A stretch of 64,000 nt of DNA, taken from contig NW_022097993.1 in assembly GCF_002288925.2 (NCBI RefSeq), positions 6,945,537-7,009,536 of the forward strand, written 5' to 3'. The notes beneath the pieces were generated by a model. The model was not told the DNA's origin. It did not search any database and saw nothing but the letters and a program-made list of their open reading frames with translations. The DNA is from Delphinapterus leucas (taxonomy: Eukaryota; Chordata; Mammalia; Artiodactyla; Monodontidae). A program made the position numbers and the translations under genes. Of the stretch, positions 1 to 13,400 are shown one piece after another; the first letter of the stretch is position 1; each line of letters starts with the position of its first letter.

Positions 1-59
1 CATCTACTTGGACCTCATCTGAAAAGGTAAGTTTCAGATTAAAAACCTAAGGAAGTTTT

Positions 60-440
60 CAGTTCTACAAGGGTTGCCAAACCTCCCAAATTCAGACTTG
101 GGTGTCCGATGTGCAGCCAAAACCAACCACTGAGACACTGGTGTGTGTGGATAGAGGAAGGTTTATTCCATTTAGCCGAAGTGAGAAGACTAGAGAGCAA
201 GACCTCTCAGCTCCATCTTAACAAAGAAGCTAAAGTGGGGAGTTTTATGCAGTTAGGGGGCAAGAGAGAGGAGGCTTCAGGGAACTGATGGGGAAATCCT
301 TCTTCAGTCTCAGAAAACACCTGGTGCAGCCAGACTTCTGGGCGGCAGCAGCTGGTCATATCTTCCTTAAGGTCATTCATTTCTTCTGCAACACAAACTC
401 ATAAATTCTCCTTGTGACCCTGGAGTTATCCCCTCCTGCC
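60..440 (-). mobile_element. LTR-like retroviral fragment, antisense
   Basis: The sequence contains an antisense polyadenylation-like TTTATT in an AGGTTTATT context, a purine-rich block and mixed GC content, typical of solo endogenous retrovirus LTRs lying in reverse. I do not recognise the family, and termini and target duplications were not found. Confidence 0.35.
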
Positions 441-719
441 TGACCAAGAAACAGTACTTCAGCATCTAAAAATTATATCGTGAGAACGAGAGGTGCTGGG
501 CAGGGAGCAGGCGGTCAACATGTGTGAGCCAACAAGGCCTAATCAGAATTTCAATTGTTTGATTCCAGTTGCTAAAATGTTAGAGGGTACTAAAATCACA
601 AGGGGCCCGGACACACAGGTCTATATTTCAGTCAACATGGACGTTTTATAAGAAAAAAAGAGACAAGGAGTTGAATCATCTTTCCTATGAACAAACAGTA
701 CTAAAGAAAAAGGAAACAG

Positions 720-935
720 GGCTTCCCTGGTGGCGCAGTGGTTGAGAGTCCGCCTGCCGATGCAGGGGACACGGGTTCCTGCCCCGGTCCGGGAAGATCC
801 CACATGCTGCTGAGCGGCTGGGCCCGTGAGCCATGGCCGCTGAGCCTGTGCGTCTGGAGCCTGTGCTCCGCAACAGGAGAGGCCATGACAGTTAGAGGCC
901 CGCGTACTGCAAATAAATAAATAAAAAGAAAAAAC
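720..935 (+). mobile_element. CHR-type tRNA-Glu SINE, young, complete
   Basis: Full short CHR-2-like SINE. It has the tRNA-derived 5' head (CTTCCCTGGTGGCGCAGTGG), an RNA polymerase III B-box-like GGTTC, the family body and an A-rich tail. It is flanked by a perfect 15-bp target duplication (705-719 and 936-950). This family marks cetaceans and hippos. Confidence 0.93.
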
Positions 936-950
936 AGAAAAAGGAAACAG

Positions 951-2340
951 TATATCAGAAAACGTATATCATGATCACTCAGATCATTAGAATAACAATA
1001 AAAACCTGAAAGCAAAATAATTGACCATTCTCACAGAATGCTGGAACGGCAAACCACTTAAGGAACCATCACATGTAGTGGGTATAATGATGGAGGCAGA
1101 CATGGGGAGAGAAAACTTGCCTTATGCTTTATATTTTTGCATTATGCCTGATGTTGTTTATATACATTTACCAGTCAACGGAACTTAGCAAAATGCTTCT
1201 CCATTAACTTTGATAGGTGAACGTTTTCCACTTGCGCCTGAGGTTGAAATTTACATAGATCAAAACAACATACAGACATACTTATGTTACCAGTGCTGTG
1301 CTAAGAACTTGAGAGATGATGACATCACATAAGCAAGTGAGTTATCTGCCAGATAAAAAGTAGATTGACTCACCTCCTGAGACTTGAAGTCATTTTGAAA
1401 ATACATTTAATTATAAATTATGAGGCCCAAACACTCTTTTAGTTCCCCTTCCCTTAGCTCACCTTCCAAAAGGAGTAACTATAGACAAAGCCTTAAAGAA
1501 AATAAACGTTGGGTACTTTTTTCAAATGATGTGACTTACTCTCTGCTCTGGATTTCAAAGATGCCAATTGAATGTGGGCTATATATAATTTAAAAAAATT
1601 TTTTTACAAATATATACTTATTGCAGAAATTTTGGAAAATACAAGATTGCAAAGTAGAGAATAAACATTCTCCAGCTGGTCACTGGAGGTTACCACTATT
1701 TACTTTTTAGTTGGGCTTTATACTACATACCTATGCTACTTTGGTATTATGATTTAGTCACTTTTTGTATCATGAGTATTTCCTTGGGTCATTAAATACT
1801 TGGTAGTGTTAAAGTGTCTGCACAGAATCTTATTTTATAATAATGCCATACTTTGTTGAGGTTTTTTGAATTATCCAAAGTAAAATAAATAACTGGCTAT
1901 TGAAAATTGGCGGTTGTGTAGCAGTTGAATAATGCTGGTTAGCCGTTAAGGTGGCGTGTTGCAGTGCAGAGTGCTCGGCTGTTTCCTGTTTTCTCCTGAT
2001 TGCTCGTGTGTAAAGATGCCTTGTCGAGCAGAAACAAATGGCCGTCCAGTTTATTAAAATGCCTGACAGCTGCACTTCCAGTCACCTGGGCCTTGAACAT
2101 AAATAACGGAGCATACAGCGAGCACATCTAGCGATGATAAATACACCTTTTATTTTTCTTCCTCTCCCCCGCCAAAATGGTAAATCTGATCATCTTCACA
2201 TATGAACTTAAAATATGGAAAATGTTAAGGAAGCAAACAGATGGCTTGTAACTTTTTAGGTACTTATAATATGGTGTATCTTCCTGCTCATGAATATTCT
2301 GTACTATAACCATTGTTTCTGTAGTTTAATTAAAATGTTT
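951..2340. other. upstream intergenic stretch, mostly unassigned
   Basis: AT-rich sequence without an exon signature. About 1570-1850 resembles the 3' part of an old L1 but is too decayed to name. A compositionally distinct block lies at 1900-2110 (see findings). Confidence 0.35.
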
Positions 2341-2377
2341 TCCTGGTGTTAGCTTTAAAAAAAAAAAAGTAAAATAA

Positions 2378-3288
<911 letters not shown>

Positions 3289-4092
3289 AAAAGACTTCTT
3301 AAATCAATGTGCAAAAGATAAACGTGGACTCAGAAAAGACGGTACAAAGTAACTTGGAGACTATTAATGGCGGAAAAACAAGCGAGAACAGCTCAATCTC
3401 AGCCAAGATAACAGGGTTAACCAAGTCAGATGATTTATTCTTGAGGACAAAAGGGTCACCCATGATGCATCTCACTTAATATTTACACTTGCACCTTGTG
3501 TGGAGATTTATTTTTTGAATTAGAAAAAGTCGTGGTTTTACAACTCAAGCAAATACTGCCGATCCCACGAGCCTCTAGCTCTCATGCTGTGGCATTCTCA
3601 ATGCTCCGATCCCCTTCCGAAAGGGCTTCGAGGTGAAACAAAAACCTGTCTGGCACCGGAGCCACCCGCTCCTGGGCTAACGGGTGTGGCCCGGGTCGGC
3701 CGGGTCTGACCCGCCACCCGGAACGGCAGTCGCCACGATACCAGAGAAGCCGGCAGGTGCGTACGAACCGAAGCTCCCGCGAGCGGAGCGAAGACGCGCC
3801 TGTGGCGCAATGGCCGAGGCCTCTTCGCCCCACCCAGCCGGGGCCTCGCAGGAGCCAACGCAGCTTCACGCTCTGGGGACAGAGGCCCACACTTTGTTGT
3901 CACAGGGCCAATGATCAGGGGGCGTCCGCCTTCTCCCTCCCCCTTCTACCCTCCTCCCTTTTCCCCTCCCCTCGTCCCTCAGGCTTCTCCCTCCTTCCTC
4001 TCTCCCTCCCTCTGGCGTGCCCAGCCGAGTCCCGCTTCCGGTCGGCGGCTGTCTGCGGAAGGGTGTCCCGCCTCTTCCGCCTTTACAGCCGA

Positions 4093-4143
4093 GGTGGTGG
4101 CGGCGGCGGCGGCGGCGGCGGAGGCGGTGGCGGCGGTGGCGGC
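4093..4143 (+). repeat. GGC/GGN trinucleotide tract in TMEM30A 5' region
   Basis: Seventeen consecutive GGN triplets (mostly GGC, with GGT and one GGA interruption) lie about 90 bp before the start codon. In the frame of TMEM30A they read as 17 glycines, and the frame stays open from there to the ATG. Confidence 0.9.
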
Positions 4144-4233
4144 TGCAGCGCCTGCGCGTCTTCTCTCAGGGTCAGCAGGCGGGTCAGCTGGGCGGTCCAC
4201 CTGCGCGTCGCGGAGCCGCGCCCGGGGGGGTCG

Positions 4234-4470
4234 ATGGCGATGAACTATAACGCGAAGGACGAAGTGGATGGTGGGCCCCCGTGTGCTCCCGGGGGCACCG
4301 CTAAGAACCGGAGACCGGATAACACGGCCTTCAAACAGCAACGGCTGCCGGCTTGGCAGCCCATTCTTACCGCCGGCACGGTGCTCCCCACCTTCTTCAT
4401 CATCGGCCTCATCTTCATCCCCATTGGCATCGGCATCTTCGTCACCTCCAACAACATCCGCGAGATCGAG
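4234..4470 (+). CDS. TMEM30A: TMEM30A coding exon 1
   Basis: Encodes residues 1-79: the cytosolic N-terminus, TM1 and the start of the exoplasmic domain. It ends phase 0 at a GTGAGC donor (4471). The start chosen is the ATG at 4234, reading MAMNYN. A second in-frame ATG lies two codons later at 4240. The first ATG has T at -3 and G at +4, the second has G at -3, so leaky initiation at the second is possible but would remove only two residues. The frame stays open upstream as far as 3757, but with no in-frame ATG. Confidence 0.97.
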
Positions 4471-7400
4471 GTGAGCGGACGGGAGGCAGCGGCGGTGGGA
4501 GTTGGCGCCGCGGGAGCGAGGTGCCCCCGCCGGCCCCACTCCTTCCTCAGGTCCCGGGGCTTGACAGGCGGGCCCCGCCCTCCCCCACCTTCTCTCTTCC
4601 TCAGTTTCCACTTTCTCTTCCTACGGGTTTTCTGAATTTGCAGTTTTGCCCGCGCTTCCTCTCGCTGTCTACCGGGTTAGAGAGGGGATGAATATTTAAT
4701 GCAGAGTGTGGGTCGGGGGAAGAGCGCCCCTTTCCTGGGCGGTGTGTGTGGTTTTAACCTCCAACGGCGGTGGAAAAAAGAAGCAAAGAAAAAGAGAAGT
4801 GGAAAGAAGTTATATGGAGATAAAACGCCAGGAGAGTTGACACGGCCAGAGTGTCATTACCTGTGTGGGGATTATCCCGGGACACGGAGATTAACACCTT
4901 GGCCATTGTTGGGGAAAAGACCCAGAGTCTTAGAGGCATTGATGATTTTTATGTCAAGAAGGTGTCATGTTACCAGATCACATATTAGGATGTGTGACCG
5001 AGGTGTGTACAGTACCTTTTGAGTTAATAGATGCTTTTAGTTATAGGGCATGAGGTAAAAGGTACTGAAACTTCAATTCCGGTTTTGCCTTTAGGCTACA
5101 TTGATTAATAACCATGCCCTACATTCGCCCTAGTTTTTTTTTCCCCCCAAACATAAAAAAAAAAAGAAGAAAAAGAGTCAACGACCGTAACACAGAGAAT
5201 AATTTGTGAATTGTCTGCTGAACATTTTACTTTTATAAGACGTGTTAGAGAAACTTGGGGAAGCATCTTGACTTTTGTCAGAGAAACAGTCAGTATCTTC
5301 CTCCATCTGCAGTGGTGAACATAGGTTGATACAGGATGTAAATACTTTGTGTAGATGTCCAATATTAAACATCTCATCCACTTTTCTTGAATATCTGAGA
5401 AATATTTTTATCTGTTCGAAAGGGGAGGAGCTGGTACAAAGTTCTCTTGATTGCTTCTGTTCTATCAGATTGTGTCATTTTTTCCCCTCTAATTTTATTA
5501 AATACTTAAAAATTATGCATACTTTTTAATAGGGCTTTCAAAGCAATTTTATTTCAACTACAGAAATAGGCATACATTCCAGTTTAATTCACAGTGTTAC
5601 CCGTAAAAGCAAAATCGTTATATTTTTTAATTGTACAGTGCTCCTTTCTGTGTTAATAATAGTAATAAGAATTGTACAATATCTATAGCCTAGTTTTTAA
5701 ATCTTTTACTAAAAACTCATTTTCAGTTTAATAACTAAAGAAAGTAACACAGTATTTATTTTTCAGCATAAAGTTTTGTTTTATCATTTTTATCTCCTAG
5801 TAGTCCTTCAAATGTAGTACTTCTTGTTCTCCCAACTGTACGAGGACCACACATATCAGGATGTGAGCAAAGTGGTGTAATACAAGGACCATGGGCTCTA
5901 GGCAGGAGTCAGGCAGAGCTGGGTTTAAATTCCAGCTCAGCCACTAACTAGCTCAGCTTATTGGAAAACATAATCTCTCTGAGCCTCCGTTTCCTCACCT
6001 GTAAAATCGGTAAATAATGCCTATCTTGTGAAATGTGAGAATTAGAAACAATATAGATAATATTCCTGGCACTAAGTTTGTACAATAGTTACTATTATTG
6101 TGATGACCCCGAATCAGGAGGTGAGAAATGGAGTCAGAGGGGTTGGTATTTGCTAGTAAGCTAGAAGAGTATTGTAAAATTGAGACAGAAACCAAACCCA
6201 GATGTCCTGATTTTCAGTCTTAAGCTTTCATGCTACACTAGGACCCTTACTGCAATGTTAGTAATTAAGTAGAAGAAAATTTAACATTAGAAATTTCATC
6301 ATCTTATTTAAACTTCTTAGGATTTTTTTTTAAAAAGATTTTTCTAATGTGGACCATTTTTAAAGTCTACATTGAGTTTGTTACTATATTGCTTCTGTTT
6401 TCCATTTTGGTTTTTTGGCCACGAGGCATCTGGGATCTTAACTCCCCCACCAGGTATTGAACCCGCACCCCCTGCATAAGAAGGTAAAGTCTTAACCACT
6501 GGACTGCCAGGGAAGTCCTTGAAACTCCTTAGGATATTAAGATGAAAGTAGCAATAGTTTGGAATTTTATATGATGAGTATTTACTAAATTATCAGAACT
6601 CACCTTCTATAGATATTTACTATACTATGAAGATAAATGTTTACTTTCTTTAACACTTTCGGATTCTGAAATAAAATACAGTTCTTCACACCAAGTAGTT
6701 GGTGAAATGGAAATTTCTTTTTTAAAAAAACATTTCTTAAATTAATTTTTATTGGAGTATAGTTGCTTTACAGTGTTGTATTAGTTTCTGCTGTACAGCA
6801 AAGTGAATCAGCTATATGTATACATATATCCCCTCTTTTTGGATTTCCTTCCCATTTAGGTCACCACAGAGCACTGAGTAGGAAATTTCTTAAATAGTTC
6901 TCATGTATATAATTCTGATTTCAAGTTGCCTGAAGAGTCTTCTGCAGCTTGATCTAGTTAGAAGGGCACTAAAGTTAAGAGTCAAGGCATCAGAGTTGAA
7001 GTCCCAACTTTTACTCCCTAGTTTGTGATCTTAGGCATATTTTTGAGTCTCGATTTTCATTTTACTTGAAAAGCCAAAAGATTCAGACTAGGTGGTCTCT
7101 AAGAGGCTGTTCAACTCTAATATTCTGTGACTTCCAACTTTAATGTGATTTAAAGAAAAATGCTGCATATTCAAATTGTATCACCTTTGGAACCAGAGGA
7201 AATGAAAATTAAGAATGATTAGGAATTTTGTACCAATGCTCACATACAGTTATGCAAATAGAATAAATTTTTAAAAATTTGTTGATTATGTGGAGATTTC
7301 GTTCAGAGTTGGGTCTGGAGTTATTAGAAAAACCTAGGGAGCTTTCCCAAAACACACATGCGTGTTTCCGACTGCTGTCCACCCTTTGTCAGCCACTAGC

Positions 7401-10400
7401 TTAGTAATAAAATATGTTGAGGGTTATTAAAAGTAAATGTGTAACGAGAGGTTCTTGGCAACATTCACTTCCATACTATAAGTTGCTCACAGCTCTTTGC
7501 CTCATTATTGAAAATTTTAAGAACTTGTATTGTTGTATTATCAATACATCAAATTACTAGGCCAAAGGAGACTTGTCCAATCAGAATGCTTTTTTTAAAA
7601 AAAATTTATTTATTTATTTGTTTTTATTTTTGGCTGTGTTGGGTCTTTGTTCTGTTCGCGGGCTTTCTCTAGTTGCAGCAAGTGGTGCGCGGGCTTCTCA
7701 TTGTCGTGGCTTCTCTTGTTGCAGAGCACAGGCTGTAGAGCACAGGCTCAGTAGTTGTGGCGCACGGGCTTAGTTGCTTCGCGGCATGTGGGAATCTTCC
7801 CGGGCCAGGGATCAAACCCATGTCCCCTGCATTGGCAGGCAGAGTCCCACCCACTGCGCCACCAGGGAGGAAGCCCCCAGAATGCTTTTGTAATATAGCT
7901 TGAAGTGCTAAGATCAGAAATCCAGACTTTTTAGGTATAGAAATCAGAGGGTCTTCATCCTTTTCCCAGAAATTTTATACTAAAAAATTACTACTCTTGT
8001 AAAGCATGTTGGACTCTCCTAAAAAGGGAGTAAAAAAGGTATTTAAAAATTTTAATGCTTATATTTGGAAGGATATCTCCTCCCCCCATTAGGTGTATAT
8101 ATCTTGTTTAGTTGGTTTTTAGAGTTTCCATAATCTAATAAAGTTATTAGAAAACTAAAGTTAATTTTACCATTCATAAGAAAATATTTAATATCTCGTT
8201 AAGACTAAGACTTAATATCTTCATTTATTATTAGCAGCAAGGAATGAATATTTTCTGGAATTTGGCAATTGTAGGAGTCAGGCACATCTTTCTACCATAT
8301 AGGTAGTGTTTTTCTAGTTGAGGGCCCTTGTTGGTGAGGCAGAGATATTAATTGAATGGGGCTAACTTGAAACAGGTAGGAGATATTGTTAATTTTTGCA
8401 ATTTCACACATTTATCTGTGTGAAGTTATATAGTTGTAAATTTTTTTTTAAACTAACTTATTTTTGGCTGCATTGGGTCTTTGTTGCTGCGTGCGGGCTT
8501 TCTCTAGTTGCAGCTAGCGGGGGCTATTCTCTTGCGGCGCACGGGCTTCTCTTGTTGCAGAGCACGGGCTCTAGGCACATGGGCTCTGTAGTTGTGGCAC
8601 GTGGGCTCAGTAGTTGTGGCTCGCGGGCTCTAGAGCTCAGGCTCAGTAGTTGTGGCACACGGGCTTAGTTGCTCTGCGGCATGTGGGATCTTCCCGGACC
8701 AGGCCTCGAACCTGTGTCCCCTGCACTACCAGGTGGATTCTTAACCACTGCGCCACCTATATAGGAAGTCCTATATAGCTGTAAATTAATGGTTAGGATC
8801 AGATGAGGACGTTATTCTGAGTGATATTCAGTATAAACTTAAAACTAAACATTTACTTCAAATTAATATTGCCAAAATGTTCAACATACGTTTTCGTCAA
8901 ATTTTAGTGGATTAGGCACTAAAAATTAGGCAAGTGTAAAGATTTTAATAGTCAAATGAATTGCAGTTGCTTAGAAGTTGACTTAGAAGTTGACTCTTGG
9001 AAATTAAGAGGTTTGTGGTGTTAGTGTTATCATTTGTTTCTCACGTAACTTTAGTACTTAGGGCAAGGCACGACAAAGTAAGTATGGCTAGCCAGACCAT
9101 TTTTGTGAAGCCCAGGAACTGAGAATGGTTTTACAGATGAACATTTGCTATTGAGTTTGATGATAGGGAACACTAACTTTGAACTCCAATAATGCGAAAT
9201 GTTACCCCCCCCAAAAGAATTTTATTCTTCCTAGTAGACCTGTGTTACCAGAAAATTGTACACAATTGTTATTATATGTTGAATTTCGTCAATAAAAGTG
9301 TGTGCAAATTTGTTTTCTCTCTGTTATATAAGAACCTACAAATATCCTCTTGGTTTGCAAAGCCTAAAATATTTACTTTCTGGCTCCTTACAGAAAAGAC
9401 ATTCCTACCCTTGACTTAGAGTTTTAAAGAGACATACTGGCAAATTTAGCAGTTGTTACAAAAATAGCAGTGTTTAACTTATACATTCTGATCCTCAATA
9501 ATCTTTTCAAGGTAAGTGTAGAGATTACTGATAATTGCTTGTGTTCTACCTTCTTTGTACAAATAGATGTAGAATACCTTAGCTGAATTTACCATTAACC
9601 TTGGCGCAGGTAATATCATTCTTCATTTCTTTGTCACAGTCAGATAAAGTTGAAGGAACTAAAGAAAATTGTTTTTGAAATTTTTAATTACCTCTGTCTT
9701 CATTAGAGCCTCTAGAAAGGACAAATAATTCTTTTTAATTTTTATCTTTTATTTTTTAATTTTTATCTTTTAAAGATAAATTCTTTAGTGTGGAATCAGT
9801 TCAAAGGGGTACTTAAAATGCCGTTTTAAATTTAATCTAATTAATACTTAAAATGATTTACCTTATTACTCAGCATTTTGTTGAATGACTTGTTTAGATA
9901 TTATATTGATTTCCTTTAAGACAGATTTACATTCAAAAATGGAAGTTCTCCAGTTCTTATGCAGGGTAAAAATGGCATGTCCCTCAGATTCCTCCTTTCC
10001 CACTGCATTAAATTCAGTCAGTTTCTTAAGAATGGGATGTATTTTTAGAATTACTAAGAAGAATTGCCAGTTCCATTTAGGAGAGCAGTTACAATGGTAG
10101 CAGAACAAAGTTGAGAAATATGATAACTCTTAAACTAATCCAGTCATCTCCATCTGTTGTTCTGTTTTGCCTCTGGCTCTTTGTTTTGAATTTAAACTAT
10201 TGGCAGGTCTCCAGTTTATCATTGTATTCTGCACTGTGCCTTGTATGCTTTTGACATTTAACAGGCATTAATTTTTAAAAATAAGGGAACTGTAGTTCCT
10301 CTCCCACCTGGTAGACTCTTTCTTTCTAGGATAAGTTATGAACTATTATCTTTAGTATAAGCTTTTTTTCCCTACCTTTATTAAGGTTACAATTGACAAA

Positions 10401-13400
10401 AATTGTATTTATTTACAGTGTTCATTGTGATGGCTTGATATATGTGTATACTGTGAAATAATCACCATAATAAAGCTAATTAACATGTCCATCACTTCCC
10501 ATAGTTACTCTCTTATTAAAAAGACAAGAGATAACAAGTGTTGGTGAGGGTGTAGAGAACAGGGAACTCTTGTGCAATGTAAATTCGTACAGCCGTTATG
10601 GACCAGAGTATGGAGGTTGCTCAAAAAATTAAAATATAGAACTGTCATAAGATCTAGCACTTCCACTAGGTATATATTTAAAGTAAATCAAATCAGTATC
10701 TCGAAGAGATATCTGCACCCCCACATTCACAAACTTTGTTTTTATACCCAAATGGATTTTATGACATTAGGCCAGGCTGCCCTTGAATTTTAGCTCATGG
10801 AGGATATAGTGGTCTTTTGATGGTAAAAACTCACAGACTGAGTTAAATTTATCAAGAGTTTTAATCAACATTGAGCATTTTCTGTATGTAAAGTGCTGCT
10901 CTGGGCATAGTGGGCGACAGAAAAAAGTTTGTGGACAGGGCCTCTTTTTTTTTTCCTTCCCACTCAAACAGAGAACCCTTCTTAAGGTACCTGAACCTGG
11001 AATCTTTTGGGGGGAGATGAAACATACATATTAAAGGAAAACCAAGCATTGCTAGATGAGTGGCACAGACAGAAGGAATATGCCTTAGTGGTCCAAAAGA
11101 AGACAATATTACATCTGTCTCTAGTAACCATGGAAAACTTTGTGGTGGAAGTGGGCTTTGAGCTGGAACTTGAAGGATAAATAGCACTTCTAAAGAGGAG
11201 GTTGGATGCATTCCAAGAAAGGAGATTTATATGAACAAGATTGTAGTGGCAGGAAATCAAAAGGTGTCTAGAGAAAGTAGGAGTAAGGGTAAATAAGCTG
11301 GTGCCATGTTGTGGATAGACTGGGTATTTGATGAAGATGAAACCGCCTAACTTAGACTGGGACTTGAACCCACGCGCCGGAACTCGAGCCCAGCCAAAAC
11401 CCAGACTGAGACTTGAACCCATGGTCTTTTAACTGAGATCACACACCCGGTCTCAGGACTTGGGAGCGGGCTTGGGAGAAGCACACTCCACAGACAGAGT
11501 GTGGGCCATTTCAGAAGGTGAGAGCGGCACCAGGGTATGGGGTTGTCAGTTTTTATAGGGGTGGGTAATTTATTTCATAGGCTAATGAGTCGGAGGAATA
11601 TTCCAGCTATTTTGGGGAGGGAGTGGGAATTTCTAGGAATTGGGCCACTGCCCACTTTTTGACCTTTATGGTCGGCCTTGGAACTGTCCTGGCGCCTGTG
11701 AGTGTGTCATTTAGCTTGCTGATGTGTAACAGTGAGTGTATACTGAGGCTCAAGGTCTAGTGGAAGTCGACTTGTCCGCCATCTTGGATCTATTTGGTTC
11801 TAAATAAGTTTATGTTGTGTCCTTGGGCTATGTCATTCTTTTAAAGGTTGTGCCCTACCCCCTTCCCTCCAGTTTCAATAAGCTGATGGTGTCCACTGTA
11901 GAATGGTTGCAGTGAAGAGCAGTTAGACTTAGGATGTATTATGAAAGTAGAGCTAATAGAATTTTCTCATGTAGTGGATGTGTCGGGTGTGAGAGAAATT
12001 GTAGAATCAAAGGTAACTCTAAGATATTTTGGCCTGCATTGGAAGGATGGAAGTGTAATTTTGTAACCAAGCAAGGGCTTGTGTGCCTGGTTGCAGAAAG
12101 ACAAACTCTGACAGCAAGCATTTGCAGCAAAGTGTAGGGGTTTATTTGCAGGGTGCCGTGCAAGGGCATGGGAGACAAGCCTCAGATCCACTCCAACTCG
12201 GTCTTTGAGTTAGGGATGTTTCAAAGGGGCAGAATGGTTTTGGGAATCAGGATATCTTTGGTCTACAGTTCTCTGGCTAGGTGATCCATGGCTCGGGGGT
12301 CTGTAGGCTCGCCTTGCCCTGGAGAAACAGCCTGAGTTTGTGTGTTAATGATGGTATCTACAACAAAAATTTTAGTACATTAAGGATGTTATCGACAACA
12401 GCAATCTTAGTCATCTGACTCTGGATGATTAGTGTTCAGTTAGCGCAGAATTGATGTCAGAGGGGACAAAAAAGGGAACAAAGCTTTGGTGAGAGAGATT
12501 AATCATAAACTCAGTAAGGGAACACGGTTTTAGGGAAACTTGGCTTCAATTTATCAAGATGGGGAAGACTGTAGAAAAAGTTTTTAGTGTGATAGTAGGG
12601 GGTTAGGGTGTGAGAAGCTGAGTAAAGAGTTCTGTTTTTAACTTAAGATGAGATGCCTTTTAAACATCCAAGTCGGAAATAATGAGTAGACAATTGAATA
12701 TATGAGGCTAAAGTTTAGGGGGAAGGTTGAGACTGGGTTTAAGCATTGAGGATTCATCAGTGTAGATGATATACAAAGACATAAGATGGAATGAAGTCAA
12801 AAGAGTGATTATAGGTCAAAAAAAGTGAGAACATCCAAAGAAAGCCCTGAGTCACTCCAGTGCTTATAGAAGTTGGGGAGATGAGGAGGAACTAGCACGG
12901 AGACTGGAAAGGAGCAGCCAGTGAGGACTGAGGGCTGGCCTTTGGGTTTATAACATGAAAGGAGCAGTCTTGCAGTGAATGGTGTCACTGTCCATGAGGG
13001 TTTTCAAGCCAGAAACTCTGGAAGTCTACCTAAGCTTATCATCCCATCTCTAGGCGTTAAGTTCTATAGGTTTTACTTTCTCTATATTTTTAAAATCTTT
13101 TTTCCCATTACCACTGCCTTTTTCTTAGTTTATATTCTTAACATTTCTCATCTGGATTATTGCAGTAGCATTCTTTTTTTTCTTTTTTCGTTCTAGTCTG
13201 GCATTTTCTTTAGTCTTTCTGCATGTCACTGCCAGAGTGATCTTTTAAACAGCCTAATCTGAATATTTCATTCTCTTGCTTAAAATTTCTTGTATGTCTC
13301 CCTGTAGCATTCAGGATAATGTTCAAAACCCTTAATGTGAAATGTAACTTTCTTCATGACAGGCTACTTTCTGTTCCTCTGGCCTCGTCTCCTACCACTT

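Larger units (their letters stand above)
3580..4700 (+). promoter_or_regulatory. TMEM30A: TMEM30A CpG-rich promoter, 5'UTR and exon 1 region
   Basis: The base composition changes sharply to GC-rich, CpG-dense sequence over about 3580-4640, around the first coding exon and against AT-rich flanks. A CCAAT box is visible at 3908-3912 and an ETS-like CTTCCGG at 4035-4041. The stretch 3930-4015 is C/T-rich. No TATA box is apparent, so dispersed initiation is likely. The start of transcription is not fixed by eye; roughly 3990-4090 would give a normal short 5'UTR. Confidence 0.8.

Noticed and set aside
3757..4233. Long in-frame open extension upstream of the TMEM30A ATG (159 codons)
   Set aside because: It begins with GTG rather than ATG, has no in-frame ATG, and lies in CpG-rich promoter sequence where stop codons are rare. 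Kept only as a finding for the GGC tract.
3979..4611. 210-residue open frame on the minus strand across TMEM30A exon 1
   Set aside because: Shadow of the GC-rich exon and CpG island, with no family resemblance and low-complexity composition.
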